From: Bacteroidota bacterium | Lineage (GTDB): Bacteria; Bacteroidota; Bacteroidia; B-17B0; Aurantibacillaceae | NCBI GenBank assembly: GCA_021155905.1 | Contig: JAJNBG010000005.1 | Location: 1 to 64,000 of the forward strand | Length of the DNA stretch: 64,000 nucleotides | Direction of reading: 5' to 3' | In this document: positions 51,411-60,785 of the stretch, piece by piece | Position numbering within the stretch: the stretch's first letter is position 1 | How the letters are laid out: each line of letters opens with the position of its first letter | Position numbers and translations under genes: made by a program | Notes under the pieces: model-generated | Seen by the model: only the letters and a program-made list of their open reading frames with translations | What the model was told of the DNA's origin: nothing | Databases searched by the model: none

Positions 51411-53828
51411 TTAATAGATTTTATTAAATTTATTAGGATTAACTTCTAACATCAAATTGTAGATAACGTCAAACACATCGTCTGCACTTGGCTTAGAGAA
51501 ATAATCACCATCAGAACCATAAGCAGGCCTGTGTTCTTTTGAAGCAATAGTCAGTGGCTTTGAATCAAGGAATTGGTAACCTCCCTGTTCTTCCAATACT
51601 TTTTGCATCATGTATGCAGTCGCTCCACCCGGAACATCTTCATCAAAAAACACAACTCTATTGGTTTTCTTTATTGACTCCACAATTTTATGATGAATAT
51701 CAAACGGCAGTAATGTCTGCACATCAATTAATTCAACAGAAATTCCGTGTTCTTCTAATTGCTTCATTGCATCCTGGGCGATACGGATAGACGAACCATA
51801 AGTTACTAATGTCACATCAGTTCCTTCGGTCAGTGTTTCAGGAATACCTAATGCGATTTTATATTCTCCAATATTGGCCGGAAGGTTCTCTTTCAAACGA
51901 TATCCGTTCAAAGGCTCAATCACTAAGGACGGTTCATCAGCTTCTAATAATAAATTATAGAACCCAGCTGCCTGTGTCATATTTCTTGGAACACAAACAT
52001 TTATTCCCCTGCAGGCATGAACAATCATTCCCATTGGGGAGCCACTGTGCCAAACACCCTCTAAACGGTGGCCACGTGTGCGGATAATAACAGGTGCTTT
52101 TTGCATTCCTTTGGTTCTCCATTGCACAGTTGCCAAATCATCACTCATGATTTGCAAAGCGTATAACAGATAGTCCAGGTATTGAATTTCTGCAATTGGT
52201 CTTAAACCTCTCATGGATAATCCAATGGCCTGGCCCATAATAGTTGCCTCCCGGATGCCGGTATCAAAAACACGGTGTTCCCCGTATTTCGCCTGTAATC
52301 CTTCCAGTCCCTGGTTCACTCCTCCGATTTTACCGGAATCTTCACCAAAAATTAAGGTTTCAGGATACTTGGATAAAATGTAATCAAAGTTTTCTCTTAG
52401 TAATTCTCTGCCATCAACTAATTTTTCACCGTTATACTCTGCCGCAACAGCTGTAATATTTGAAACCTGTGAAGCGGATTGAGAATACAAATGAGAACTG
52501 TATCGGTCAGAATTCTCAATATTGGCTAAACGCAACCAGTCTGCTAATTTTGAACGTGACGCTGAATCTTCATTCTTTGTTAACCGCAACACTTTTTTTA
52601 CGGCATTATGAATTTCACGGCGAATCGGTTCTTTAATAGCATTTAATTCCGTTTTTATCTCTGTGATGACAGATCCATTGTTACCACCGGCTAATTCATC
52701 AAATAAGGCAGATACTTCAGCCACCTCTGATTTAATAGGGGTCAGGTAATCCGTCCAGGCAGCTTTTTGAGCGGCCTTCACATTATTTTTTGCCTCTTCT
52801 TCAATAGCGTTTAAAGTTGCTTCGTCCGCTAAAGCGTTTTGAAGAATAAACTCACGCATTTTTTTAACACAGTCAAAATCTATCTCGAACTGTAAACGCT
52901 CCTTCGATTTATAACGCTCATGTGAACCTGAAGTACTGTGGCCCTGAGGCTGAGTCACTTCTTCCACGTGCACCAAAACAGGCACATGTTGCTCGCGACA
53001 AACTTTAGCGGCTTTTTCATAGGTCTCACATAAGTGAGCGTAATCCCAGCCTTTAGTTTTAAATATTTCAAAACCATTCCCACCATTTTCTCTTTGAAAA
53101 CCTTTCAGGATTTCAGAAATACTCTCTTTCGTAGTCTGGTATTTTTTTGGAACAGAGATACCGTGTCCGTCATCCCAAACACTCATTAACATGGGCACCT
53201 GCAATACTCCGGCCGCATTAATGGCTTCCCAGAACAATCCTTCCGACGTTGAAGCATCACCAATGGTTCCAAAAGCAACTTCATTTCCTTTGTTACTGAA
53301 ATTTAAAAATTTGCCCTGGTGAAGATCTTTATTGATTTTATAGAAATGGGATGCATATGCTAAACCTAATAAACGCGGCATTTGTCCGGCAGTAGGGGAA
53401 ATATCGGCAGACGAATTTTTCTGGTTAACCAGTTCTTTAAACGAGCCATCTGCATTCAATGTCTGCGTTCCAAAATGTCCACCCATTTGTCGTCCACCAC
53501 TCATTGGTTCTTTCTCTAAATCAGTATGGCCATACAATCCTGCAAAATATTCCTGCAAAGACAATTGACCGATAGACATCATAAACGTTTGGTCCCGGTA
53601 ATAACCACTCCTGAAATCTCCGTCCTGGAATACTTTGGCCATAGCAACCTGTGCTAATTCTTTACCATCACCAAATATTCCAAATTTGGCTTTACCCGTT
53701 AAAACTTCTTTACGGCCTAATAAACTGGTCTGACGGCTTTCATTAATTAAACGAAAATCATTTAAAACAATCTTTTTGAAATCTTCAAAACTTAAACCTT
53801 TTGCGGCTGACATAACTCCTTCTTGCAT
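51411..53828 (-). CDS. 2-oxo acid dehydrogenase E1, fused alpha and beta subunits
   Basis: This 805-residue cytosolic enzyme is the thiamine-diphosphate-dependent E1 of a branched-chain or related 2-oxo acid dehydrogenase. The alpha-like half (about 1-400) has FGTIGDASTSEGLFWEAINAAGVLQVPMLMSVWDDGHGIS, the TPP site (GDxx then DDGHGIS instead of the more usual NNGYAIS) and TQPQGHSTSGSHERY. The beta-like half (about 475-800) opens VDGRELLRENFDYIL and has FGEDSG, GIREATIMGQAIGLSMRGLRPIAEIQYLDYLLYA and VVFFDEDVPGGATAY. Single-chain fusions are common in Bacteroidota. No E2 or E3 gene is nearby. Confidence 0.9.
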   Translation of the reverse strand: MQEGVMSAAKGLSFEDFKKIVLNDFRLINESRQTSLLGRKEVLTGKAKFGIFGDGKELAQVAMAKVFQDGDFRSGYYRDQTFMMSIGQLSLQEYFAGLYGHTDLEKEPMSGGRQMGGHFGTQTLNADGSFKELVNQKNSSADISPTAGQMPRLLGLAYASHFYKINKDLHQGKFLNFSNKGNEVAFGTIGDASTSEGLFWEAINAAGVLQVPMLMSVWDDGHGISVPKKYQTTKESISEILKGFQRENGGNGFEIFKTKGWDYAHLCETYEKAAKVCREQHVPVLVHVEEVTQPQGHSTSGSHERYKSKERLQFEIDFDCVKKMREFILQNALADEATLNAIEEEAKNNVKAAQKAAWTDYLTPIKSEVAEVSALFDELAGGNNGSVITEIKTELNAIKEPIRREIHNAVKKVLRLTKNEDSASRSKLADWLRLANIENSDRYSSHLYSQSASQVSNITAVAAEYNGEKLVDGRELLRENFDYILSKYPETLIFGEDSGKIGGVNQGLEGLQAKYGEHRVFDTGIREATIMGQAIGLSMRGLRPIAEIQYLDYLLYALQIMSDDLATVQWRTKGMQKAPVIIRTRGHRLEGVWHSGSPMGMIVHACRGINVCVPRNMTQAAGFYNLLLEADEPSLVIEPLNGYRLKENLPANIGEYKIALGIPETLTEGTDVTLVTYGSSIRIAQDAMKQLEEHGISVELIDVQTLLPFDIHHKIVESIKKTNRVVFFDEDVPGGATAYMMQKVLEEQGGYQFLDSKPLTIASKEHRPAYGSDGDYFSKPSADDVFDVIYNLMLEVNPNKFNKIY

Positions 53829-53959
53829 AATAAATCCTTATCTTACAAATATAAATTTTTGACGGGAATTACAAAACAAATTCGACGTTTTTTTAGGACA
53901 ATCAACGTACTTTTTCAATTAAATCTATTAGCCGGTTTTTACACCTGATTGCCAATAAA

Positions 53960-53989
53960 AAAGCCGTCCTCTAAATAGCGAACGGCTTT
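53960..53989 (-). terminator. Terminator of the 54010-54468 gene
   Basis: AAAGCCGT (53960-53967) pairs with ACGGCTTT (53982-53989) across a 14-base loop; a T-run follows on the minus strand. It is 20 bases after the stop codon. Confidence 0.75.
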
Positions 53990-54009
53990 CAAAAATAATC
54001 ACTCAGAAA

Positions 54010-54468
54010 TTACTTTTTCTTTGGCTTTTCCTTTCCGGAAAACTCATATTTCTTTTTCAATTTATCTTTCTTGGTAACTTTTATTTCTCCACTGATATCA
54101 AAATTATCAACTAAACATTTCAAAATAATTGTTTGATCCGTTGCATCTGTCGTAGAAAGTTCAACTTCCGACCAATGGTTTTCGTTCTGATCTTCGTCTG
54201 TATAGGTCGAATCTTTGGTCATTTCGTATTTCACCCATTTCACGTCAAATTTATCCATCAGGAACTGGCTAAAAAACTTGCCCGATTTAAATTCGAATTC
54301 GTCTTCCACGCCTTTTTTCGGAGGGCCGCCTTCTTTTACTTCAGTTATACTGACGATAAACTTTCGCTTGTCTACCGTGTCTTTTGGTTCACCCTTTTTT
54401 ATGGCATTAACGCTAAACAAACCAACTGCTACAACAGAGGCGGAAATAATAATGTGTCTAAAGTTCAT
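54010..54468 (-). CDS. Small exported lysine-rich protein of unknown function
   Basis: This 152-residue protein starts MNFRHIIISASVVAVGLFSVNA, a signal peptide or N-terminal anchor. The mature part is highly charged (many Lys, Glu, Asp) with a repeated strand pattern: KRKFIVSITEVKEGG, FKSGKFFSQFLMDKFDVKWVKYEM, ELSTTDATDQTIILKCLVDN and FDISGEIKVTKKDKLKKKYEFSGKEK. This resembles small beta-barrel or lipocalin-like periplasmic proteins, but I recognise no family. It is divergent from rarA and ends at the terminator at 53960-53989. Confidence 0.65.
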   Translation of the reverse strand: MNFRHIIISASVVAVGLFSVNAIKKGEPKDTVDKRKFIVSITEVKEGGPPKKGVEDEFEFKSGKFFSQFLMDKFDVKWVKYEMTKDSTYTDEDQNENHWSEVELSTTDATDQTIILKCLVDNFDISGEIKVTKKDKLKKKYEFSGKEKPKKK

Positions 54469-54609
54469 TGTTTTTGATTTTGTTTAATGTAAATGTAATA
54501 AAATTTTAATGTAGGTTTAGGTGTGTTAATAATTTTTGGCAGAGTTATAAAAAACGTCTTTAATTCTAAATTCAGCCAATAGATACTATCTTTATAGATA
54601 TTTTTTAAC

Positions 54610-55884
54610 ATGCAACCATTAGCGGAAAGAGTCAGGCCCAACAGCCTGGAGAATTATATAGGGCAGGAACATATCATTGGCAAAAATTCTGCGTTAAGAA
54701 AAGCCATTGAACAAAACCTGTTACCTTCCATTATCTTGTGGGGACCGCCGGGAGTTGGAAAAACAACTTTGGCACAAATAATCTCCCAGACATTGAAGCG
54801 TCCTTTTTACTCATTAAGCGCCATTAATTCCGGAGTAAAAGATGTGAGGGAAGTGATTGAAAAAGCTTCGCAGGATGGTGGATTCTTTAAACAGGAAAAA
54901 CCCGTATTATTTATTGATGAGATTCACAGGTTCAGCAAATCACAACAGGATTCGTTGTTGAATGCCGTGGAGAAAGGAATCGTAACCTTGATTGGCGCAA
55001 CAACGGAAAACCCTTCGTTTGAAGTGATTCCCGCTCTGCTATCTAGGTGCCAGGTAGTTGTTTTAAAGCATCTTACAAAGCCTGATTTGATCCAACTGTT
55101 GAATAATGCCATATCTCAGGATGAATTTTTTAAGAGAAAGAAAATTATTATAAAGGAGTATGAAGCTCTGATCCGTATCTCCGGTGGAGACGGAAGAAAA
55201 CTACTCAATGCCCTTGAAATTGTAGTGAACTGTATCAACGAACCTGAAATTGTTATTACAGATGAGTTGGTGAAGGAGTACATACAGCAAAATTTGGCAT
55301 TATATGATAAATCAGGAGAACAACATTACGATATCATTTCTGCTTTTATCAAATCTATCAGGGGTTCAGATCCAAATGGAGCGGTGTATTGGCTGGCAAG
55401 AATGATTGATGGGGGAGAGGAGCCGGGTTTCATAGCCAGGCGTTTATTGATACTTGCATCGGAAGATATCGGTAATGCTAATCCAACTGCTCTGGTTATT
55501 GCCAATAATTGTTTTCAGGCTGTTAACGTCATTGGTTTTCCGGAAAGCCGGATCATCCTTGCACAGACAACTACTTACCTGGCATGTTCAGCAAAGAGCA
55601 ACAGCAGCTACATGGCTATCAATTTAGCTCAGCAGGAAATTAAAAGATCCGGTGATCTTCCGGTTCCGTTACATTTAAGAAATGCACCAACTAAATTAAT
55701 GAAGGAACTCGGCTATGGCGATGAATACAAATACGCCCATGATTTCGATAACCATTTTGTTCCACAGGAGTTTTTACCGACAGAAATCAGCGGGACAACT
55801 TTTTATAATCCTTCGGAGTTTTCAAGGGAAAAAGATCTGAAAGAATTTTTAAAACAAAGATGGGGTAAAAAGTACGGGTATTAA
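54610..55884 (+). CDS. rarA: Replication-associated recombination protein A
   Basis: This 424-residue AAA+ ATPase (MgsA/WHIP family) acts at stalled replication forks. It begins MQPLAERVRPNSLENYIGQEHIIG. Walker A is GPPGVGKTTLAQ, Walker B FIDEIHRFSKSQQD, the sensor region GATTENPSFEVIPALLSRCQVV, and the C-terminal tetramerisation part has SAFIKSIRGSDPNGAVYWLARMIDGGEEPGFIARRLLILASEDIG. The length and order are typical. It is divergent from the gene at 54010-54468. Confidence 0.96.
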   Translation: MQPLAERVRPNSLENYIGQEHIIGKNSALRKAIEQNLLPSIILWGPPGVGKTTLAQIISQTLKRPFYSLSAINSGVKDVREVIEKASQDGGFFKQEKPVLFIDEIHRFSKSQQDSLLNAVEKGIVTLIGATTENPSFEVIPALLSRCQVVVLKHLTKPDLIQLLNNAISQDEFFKRKKIIIKEYEALIRISGGDGRKLLNALEIVVNCINEPEIVITDELVKEYIQQNLALYDKSGEQHYDIISAFIKSIRGSDPNGAVYWLARMIDGGEEPGFIARRLLILASEDIGNANPTALVIANNCFQAVNVIGFPESRIILAQTTTYLACSAKSNSSYMAINLAQQEIKRSGDLPVPLHLRNAPTKLMKELGYGDEYKYAHDFDNHFVPQEFLPTEISGTTFYNPSEFSREKDLKEFLKQRWGKKYGY

Positions 55885-55938
55885 TTTGAATCACTTAAAG
55901 CAGAAACTAAAGGAGCTTTAGCCAATGTGGTTAGATTC

Positions 55939-56376
55939 CTAATCCCTATGGACTAATTCAGGAATCGGTTCAAAGATAATGACTTTGCATAAACCAATCA
56001 CGATACCTCCAATGATCTGTTCAACCAGCTGCCAAACACAATCCGCAAGGATATAAGTAAGATTCACATCTTTGGTAAATGATATACCTAAAACCGTTAC
56101 TAAAGAAAATAAAATAAATCCAAGAAAAATACCGCTTACCACACCTCTTAAAACAGGTTGAGTAATGTATTTTGCAAGTAATTTAGATTCGTAGGTTCTG
56201 TAAAGAACAAAAGAAATAACCAAATAAACCAAAGCAGCGAGACCCAAAAATAATCCTTTGGAAAAAGAAATGCGATTCAAATCATTTAGAAAAACACCGT
56301 GCCAAAAGTAAAACGCCACATACATTAATACGGCTGAGATAATCCAACTTAAATAAAATCTATAAGAGTAAAGCAT
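55939..56376 (-). CDS. Predicted four-helix membrane protein
   Basis: This 145-residue protein has hydrophobic segments at about 9-27, 44-63, 80-102 and 112-135, joined by short polar loops, and a short acidic C-terminus (PIPELVHRD). No motif or family is recognised. It faces the next gene divergently, with about 90 bases between starts, and is convergent with rarA. A role in envelope or ion homeostasis cannot be inferred. Confidence 0.65.
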   Translation of the reverse strand: MLYSYRFYLSWIISAVLMYVAFYFWHGVFLNDLNRISFSKGLFLGLAALVYLVISFVLYRTYESKLLAKYITQPVLRGVVSGIFLGFILFSLVTVLGISFTKDVNLTYILADCVWQLVEQIIGGIVIGLCKVIIFEPIPELVHRD

Positions 56377-56467
56377 CGGGGCAAAGGTAATATATCTTTT
56401 CCATCGTTAAACAAAAACTTTGCCAAAATTCATTGGGATTTGAGATAAAAAAAGTTAAGTTTGTCAT

Positions 56468-58063
56468 ATGCGCTTTTTTAACAAATCGTTAATTGTTTTT
56501 TCAATTCTAAGCTCCCTGATTTCTTGTAAAAAAGAAACGAGTTGGGACGTCGATTTGGCAATTCCAATTGCAAGAAGCCATCTTAATATCAGTAATTTTT
56601 TCGGTGATTCGATTTTCCAGTCTGACCCGACCGGCCTACTTCATATCGCTTTCAGTAAAGATCTCATTAACTATACTATGGATAGCCTGGTGAAATTACC
56701 GGATACAACTGTGAGTTTAACCTATACGGTTCCGTTTGCAACGGCCTTATCACCGGGGGCGCAGATTTTTTCAAATGCCACTTCCACAGATAAAGAAATC
56801 ACATTTGCTGTCAATAATGGGGTGGAATTGAATAAAGCGACTGTCAGAAAAGGCGCTTTAAAAATAGAATATATCAATTCCTATACCCAGCCCTTAAAAT
56901 TTGATTACGTTATTAATTCGGCAACTTACTGGGGGGCTCAATTAAGTATCAGTCAGGTCGTTCCAGGAAGTTCTTCATTAATTAAATCCTATCCCCTTGA
57001 CGGTTATGATATCAATCTCACGGGAATTTCAGGTAATAAAGTAAATACCCTGGTACAAACCTATACGATTAGTACCGACGCCGGTGGAAATTCAGCCGTA
57101 TTACAATTGGGACAAGGACTCAAAATTAAATTAACCTTTGAGGATATCATCCCGGAGTACATTCAGGGATATTTCGGGCAACAAAACCTATCCTTTGGTC
57201 CGGATTCCTCCGCTTTAGGATTTCTGGGAAACTTTAGTACCAACAACCTTGCGCTTTCACAATCATCTATTAATTTCAGGATCATTAATGAATTTGGAAT
57301 CGAAATGTCCAGTTCAATCAACAGCCTTCGTTCCATTAAAACGTCTCCTCCCAACGTGGTTACCTTGAATTCAGGTAACTTACTGCAATCCATTAATGTG
57401 GGGAGGGCAGGTAAAACCAATAATCCTTCTACTCCTGTATTTCCATGGATCAAACAAATCAATGTCAATTCATCCAATTCCAATTTAAATGCCTTCCTTC
57501 AGAACTTACCGAACTACCTCGGTTATTCCGTCAAGGCCATGGTTAATCCATTAGGAAATATCTCTGCCGGGAATGACTTTGCCTATTATGGGCATGGGCT
57601 AAAAGTAATAGCCGATCTCGATATTCCTTTACAATTGTCGGCAGCTTACTTTAAACTGCAAAATTTTTCAAAAGTGGATCTTACACAGTTGAAAGAATTG
57701 AATGATGTGAATTCCTGCCAGATATTGGTGGACGTTCAAAACAACTATCCCTTCAGGGCACAGATCCAGGGTTATATGTTGAACGACCAGAACGAAATCA
57801 TCGATTCTCTGTTTGTACCCGGACAAAATATCATTGAGTCTGCAATCACCGATGCCGGGAATAATGTTCTAAATTATGTTGATTCAAAATTAACAGCAGA
57901 CTTTGATAAAAATAAAATAAATCATTTATCTCAGTGCAAGCAAATAAAATTCGTAAGTTATATGTACCTGAACAATCAGCCAACACCTATCAAAATAACA
58001 GAAGATAGTTACCTGGATATTGTGGTTCACGCGAATTTAAATTATAACGCAAAGACTAAATAG
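56468..58063 (+). CDS. Large lipoprotein of unknown function
   Basis: This 531-residue protein has the lipobox LISC with Cys20 after a hydrophobic leader (IVFSILSSLISC). The mature part begins WDVDLAIPIARSHLNISNFFGDS, recognisable in a group of Bacteroidota envelope lipoproteins, and is rich in alternating beta strands with asparagine and serine. No enzymatic motif is seen. It starts a run of four tightly spaced genes; its stop TAG overlaps the GTG preceding the next ATG. The cluster suggests a surface-exposed lipoprotein partnered with the barrel-like DUF5723 protein. Confidence 0.75.
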   Translation: MRFFNKSLIVFSILSSLISCKKETSWDVDLAIPIARSHLNISNFFGDSIFQSDPTGLLHIAFSKDLINYTMDSLVKLPDTTVSLTYTVPFATALSPGAQIFSNATSTDKEITFAVNNGVELNKATVRKGALKIEYINSYTQPLKFDYVINSATYWGAQLSISQVVPGSSSLIKSYPLDGYDINLTGISGNKVNTLVQTYTISTDAGGNSAVLQLGQGLKIKLTFEDIIPEYIQGYFGQQNLSFGPDSSALGFLGNFSTNNLALSQSSINFRIINEFGIEMSSSINSLRSIKTSPPNVVTLNSGNLLQSINVGRAGKTNNPSTPVFPWIKQINVNSSNSNLNAFLQNLPNYLGYSVKAMVNPLGNISAGNDFAYYGHGLKVIADLDIPLQLSAAYFKLQNFSKVDLTQLKELNDVNSCQILVDVQNNYPFRAQIQGYMLNDQNEIIDSLFVPGQNIIESAITDAGNNVLNYVDSKLTADFDKNKINHLSQCKQIKFVSYMYLNNQPTPIKITEDSYLDIVVHANLNYNAKTK

Positions 58064-58065
58064 TG

Positions 58066-59313
58066 ATGAGGGCCAAATTCATTTTATATTTTTGTTTTTC
58101 TTCGCTGGCAGTTTTCTCTCAATATAATTCAGAGTTTTTGAATTTTGAAAAAACGGGAAGAAGTATATCCATTAATGCGGAATATGAATTGGGATCCAAT
58201 GGTATCTATAATTCCCTGCTAAATAAATTTATTTATGGAGGATACATAGATAAAAAAACCAAAGATGCTTCCAATAACAGCATGAAAAATATGAATGTCA
58301 TGGGTGCTAATATGAATTATGACATTTCCACATTTTTTGGAAGAAATTCGAAGTATTCTTACCTGATAGGGTTCAAAGATCAGCGGATATTTAATTCTTC
58401 TTTTACAAAAGATTTCTACCAGCTGGTATTTTATGGAAATCAGCCATACAAAGATGAAACAAAAAATTTATCAGGTTCAAGCATTAATTCTTTACGATTT
58501 CAGGAATTAAAACTGGGATTTATCTGGCATAAAATTGATACAACGGCCAAGGTTGGTGTGTCCATTTCTATCTTGAAGGGACAACAATTATTTTACATAA
58601 GAGCTAAGGAGGGATCATCTCTTTATACGAATTCGGATGGTACCGAACTGGTATTTAACTCAAATTTTAATATGGCCCTGAGTGATACCAACGACCGAAA
58701 AAATCCGTTTGCATACACAGGAGTAGGAGCAAGCGCTGATATCTTCTTTGAAACCCCCTATAAAAGTAAAATAGGAAAGGAAAGCATATTAACCGTAAAT
58801 GCCAATAATATTGGCTTTTTACATTGGTTTGACAATAGCGTTCAGTATAGCAGCGATTCAACGTTTAAATTTGACGGTTACCATATTAACAATCTGCTGG
58901 ATTTAAAAGATTCAACACTGGCCGCCATTAACAGGGATAGTATTATCAGGAACACCACTAACGCTCACAAAGAATCCTTCAATATTAATATTCCAACGAA
59001 TTTGTTGATCATAAACCGGATCCGCTTTACAGATAAGTTTGTATTAGGTTTCGGGTTCAGGTATCTATTCAATTCGAATTTTAAACCTTACTTTTTTACA
59101 GAAGCTGAATATTCATTCAATTCAAAAATTACCGGGTCGTTGCATGTTGGTTACGGAGGTTACAGTAAATTAAACTGCGGACTTGCGTTTTCGTATGTTT
59201 CAAAGTCATGGTTCTTTAAGTTGGGAAGCAATAGTTTACAGGGATATATTTCCCCAACCAACACTTATGGACAGGGTGCCTTTATTAGTATAGCCAAGAA
59301 ATTTAAAAGATAA
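58066..59313 (+). CDS. DUF5723-family outer-membrane protein
   Basis: This protein of about 415 residues has a signal peptide ending LAVFSQ. DUF5723 hallmarks are the strand-rich mature part, MNYDISTFFGRNSKYSYLIGFKDQRIFN, a QELKLGFIWHKIDTTAKVGVSISILKGQQLFY region and a C-terminal string of barrel-like strands ending FISIAKKFKR. ATG 58066 is chosen over GTG 58063. The family has no known function; the fold suggests an outer-membrane barrel. The stop overlaps the next gene by one base (TAATG). Confidence 0.8.
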   Translation: MRAKFILYFCFSSLAVFSQYNSEFLNFEKTGRSISINAEYELGSNGIYNSLLNKFIYGGYIDKKTKDASNNSMKNMNVMGANMNYDISTFFGRNSKYSYLIGFKDQRIFNSSFTKDFYQLVFYGNQPYKDETKNLSGSSINSLRFQELKLGFIWHKIDTTAKVGVSISILKGQQLFYIRAKEGSSLYTNSDGTELVFNSNFNMALSDTNDRKNPFAYTGVGASADIFFETPYKSKIGKESILTVNANNIGFLHWFDNSVQYSSDSTFKFDGYHINNLLDLKDSTLAAINRDSIIRNTTNAHKESFNINIPTNLLIINRIRFTDKFVLGFGFRYLFNSNFKPYFFTEAEYSFNSKITGSLHVGYGGYSKLNCGLAFSYVSKSWFFKLGSNSLQGYISPTNTYGQGAFISIAKKFKR

Positions 59314-60785
59314 TGCTCATGAAACAAATCATATTCATCTTATTTTTTGTCATTGGATTGTCCGGGAATGCACAACCCCCTCTGAAATTTCACTGTCGTT
59401 ACGGAGGCAGCGGATATGATGTGGGTTATGATGTAAAGCAGACGCTTGACAAAGGCTATATCATCACCGGATCAACCAATAGTTTCGGCCAGGGAAATAC
59501 AGATGTCTATCTGCTTAAACTGGACAGTATAGGGCATGTAAAATTCCAGACGTCGTTTGGGGGTTTCAGTAATGATATTGGGAAAAGCATCATTGCCTTG
59601 CCTGATTCAGGCTTTATCATGGTTGGTTATACCAGTTCCACAGGGATTGGTGGATATGATATTTTTTTAGTGAAAGCCGATAAAAACGGAGCGTTGGAAT
59701 GGCAAAAAACAATAGGGGGAGGTGACTGGGATTTTGCTCACAGCATGCAGCAAACCAGTGATGGAGGTTTCATCATTGCTGGAACGACCTATAGTTTTGG
59801 CCATGGAAATGCGGATGGATATATTGTAAAAACGGACGCCACCGGAAATGTACAATGGAGCAAAACCTACGGCGGAAGAAAAGACGATGAATTTAAGTCA
59901 GTAACTCAGCTGACCAATGGATCTTATGCACTAGCGGGATATACCAAAAGTTACGCAGACTCTTTGGGTGATGCATGGATTTTTAGAATAGACGCATTGG
60001 GAGATTCGATTGCTTCTTACCACCATAATTATGGACTTTTTCAATTTGATGTTTATAATGACCTCAAAGAATTAACATCTGGTGATTTAATTTTAGGAGG
60101 TGCGATCACATATACAACCAATTTAAAACAACAATCAAATTTTGTGAAAGTTAATTCTGTTGGACAAGTAACATTACAATTTATAGATGGACAAGTAGGC
60201 ACAGATGAACAGTTTTTTAAAGTAGACATCTCTAATTCTATTTTTGGAACGTTTACAGCATTGCAGAATTCACATGAAAACGGCTCTAGTTTTAAAAAAG
60301 ATGTAAAACTATTGCTTCTCAGTAATGCTGGATTTTATGTTAATGGAGGAGCTATTGGAAGTAGTCAGGACGATGAATGCTTTAGTTTTGCTTTGACGAA
60401 TGAAAGTTCAAAAGGATACATCGGTGTAGGCTATACAAATAGCTATAATAGTTTATTATCCGATGTCTTTATTATCAAATATGATTCATTACTGTCAATT
60501 GGTCCAAATATAGTCGGGATGAAAGAAGAAAAGAGTCAGTCCGAATTAATTGAGGTTTACCCAAATCCTTTCAGCGATAAAATCCTATTTAATACGAATC
60601 AATTCAATGAAGTTTTTTCCATTGCGATTTATAATGTTCAGGGAGAAAAAATATTTGAAAAGGATATTAGAACAAATAAAGGAGTAATAGACTTAAATTT
60701 CTTAGAGAACGGTGTCTATTTTATTCAGTTTATAGATAATTTAAATATTAAGTATTCTCAAAAGATAATTAAAACAAGTTATTGA
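59313..60785 (+). CDS. T9SS-exported repeat (propeller-like) protein
   Basis: This 490-residue secreted protein has a signal peptide ending GNAQ (start at ATG 59313 or 59319). The body (about 25-390) is a string of repeats of about 50 residues, each of the form FGGxxxDxGxSIxxLxDxGFIMVGYTSSTGxGGxDxFLVKxDxxGxLEWQKTxGG, as in beta-propeller Bacteroidota surface proteins. Roughly four clear repeats are seen before degenerate ones. A T9SS type A sorting domain ends the protein (IEVYPNPFSDKILF to YSQKIIKTSY). It overlaps its neighbours at both ends, so it is the third of four coupled envelope genes. Confidence 0.82.
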   Translation: MLMKQIIFILFFVIGLSGNAQPPLKFHCRYGGSGYDVGYDVKQTLDKGYIITGSTNSFGQGNTDVYLLKLDSIGHVKFQTSFGGFSNDIGKSIIALPDSGFIMVGYTSSTGIGGYDIFLVKADKNGALEWQKTIGGGDWDFAHSMQQTSDGGFIIAGTTYSFGHGNADGYIVKTDATGNVQWSKTYGGRKDDEFKSVTQLTNGSYALAGYTKSYADSLGDAWIFRIDALGDSIASYHHNYGLFQFDVYNDLKELTSGDLILGGAITYTTNLKQQSNFVKVNSVGQVTLQFIDGQVGTDEQFFKVDISNSIFGTFTALQNSHENGSSFKKDVKLLLLSNAGFYVNGGAIGSSQDDECFSFALTNESSKGYIGVGYTNSYNSLLSDVFIIKYDSLLSIGPNIVGMKEEKSQSELIEVYPNPFSDKILFNTNQFNEVFSIAIYNVQGEKIFEKDIRTNKGVIDLNFLENGVYFIQFIDNLNIKYSQKIIKTSY

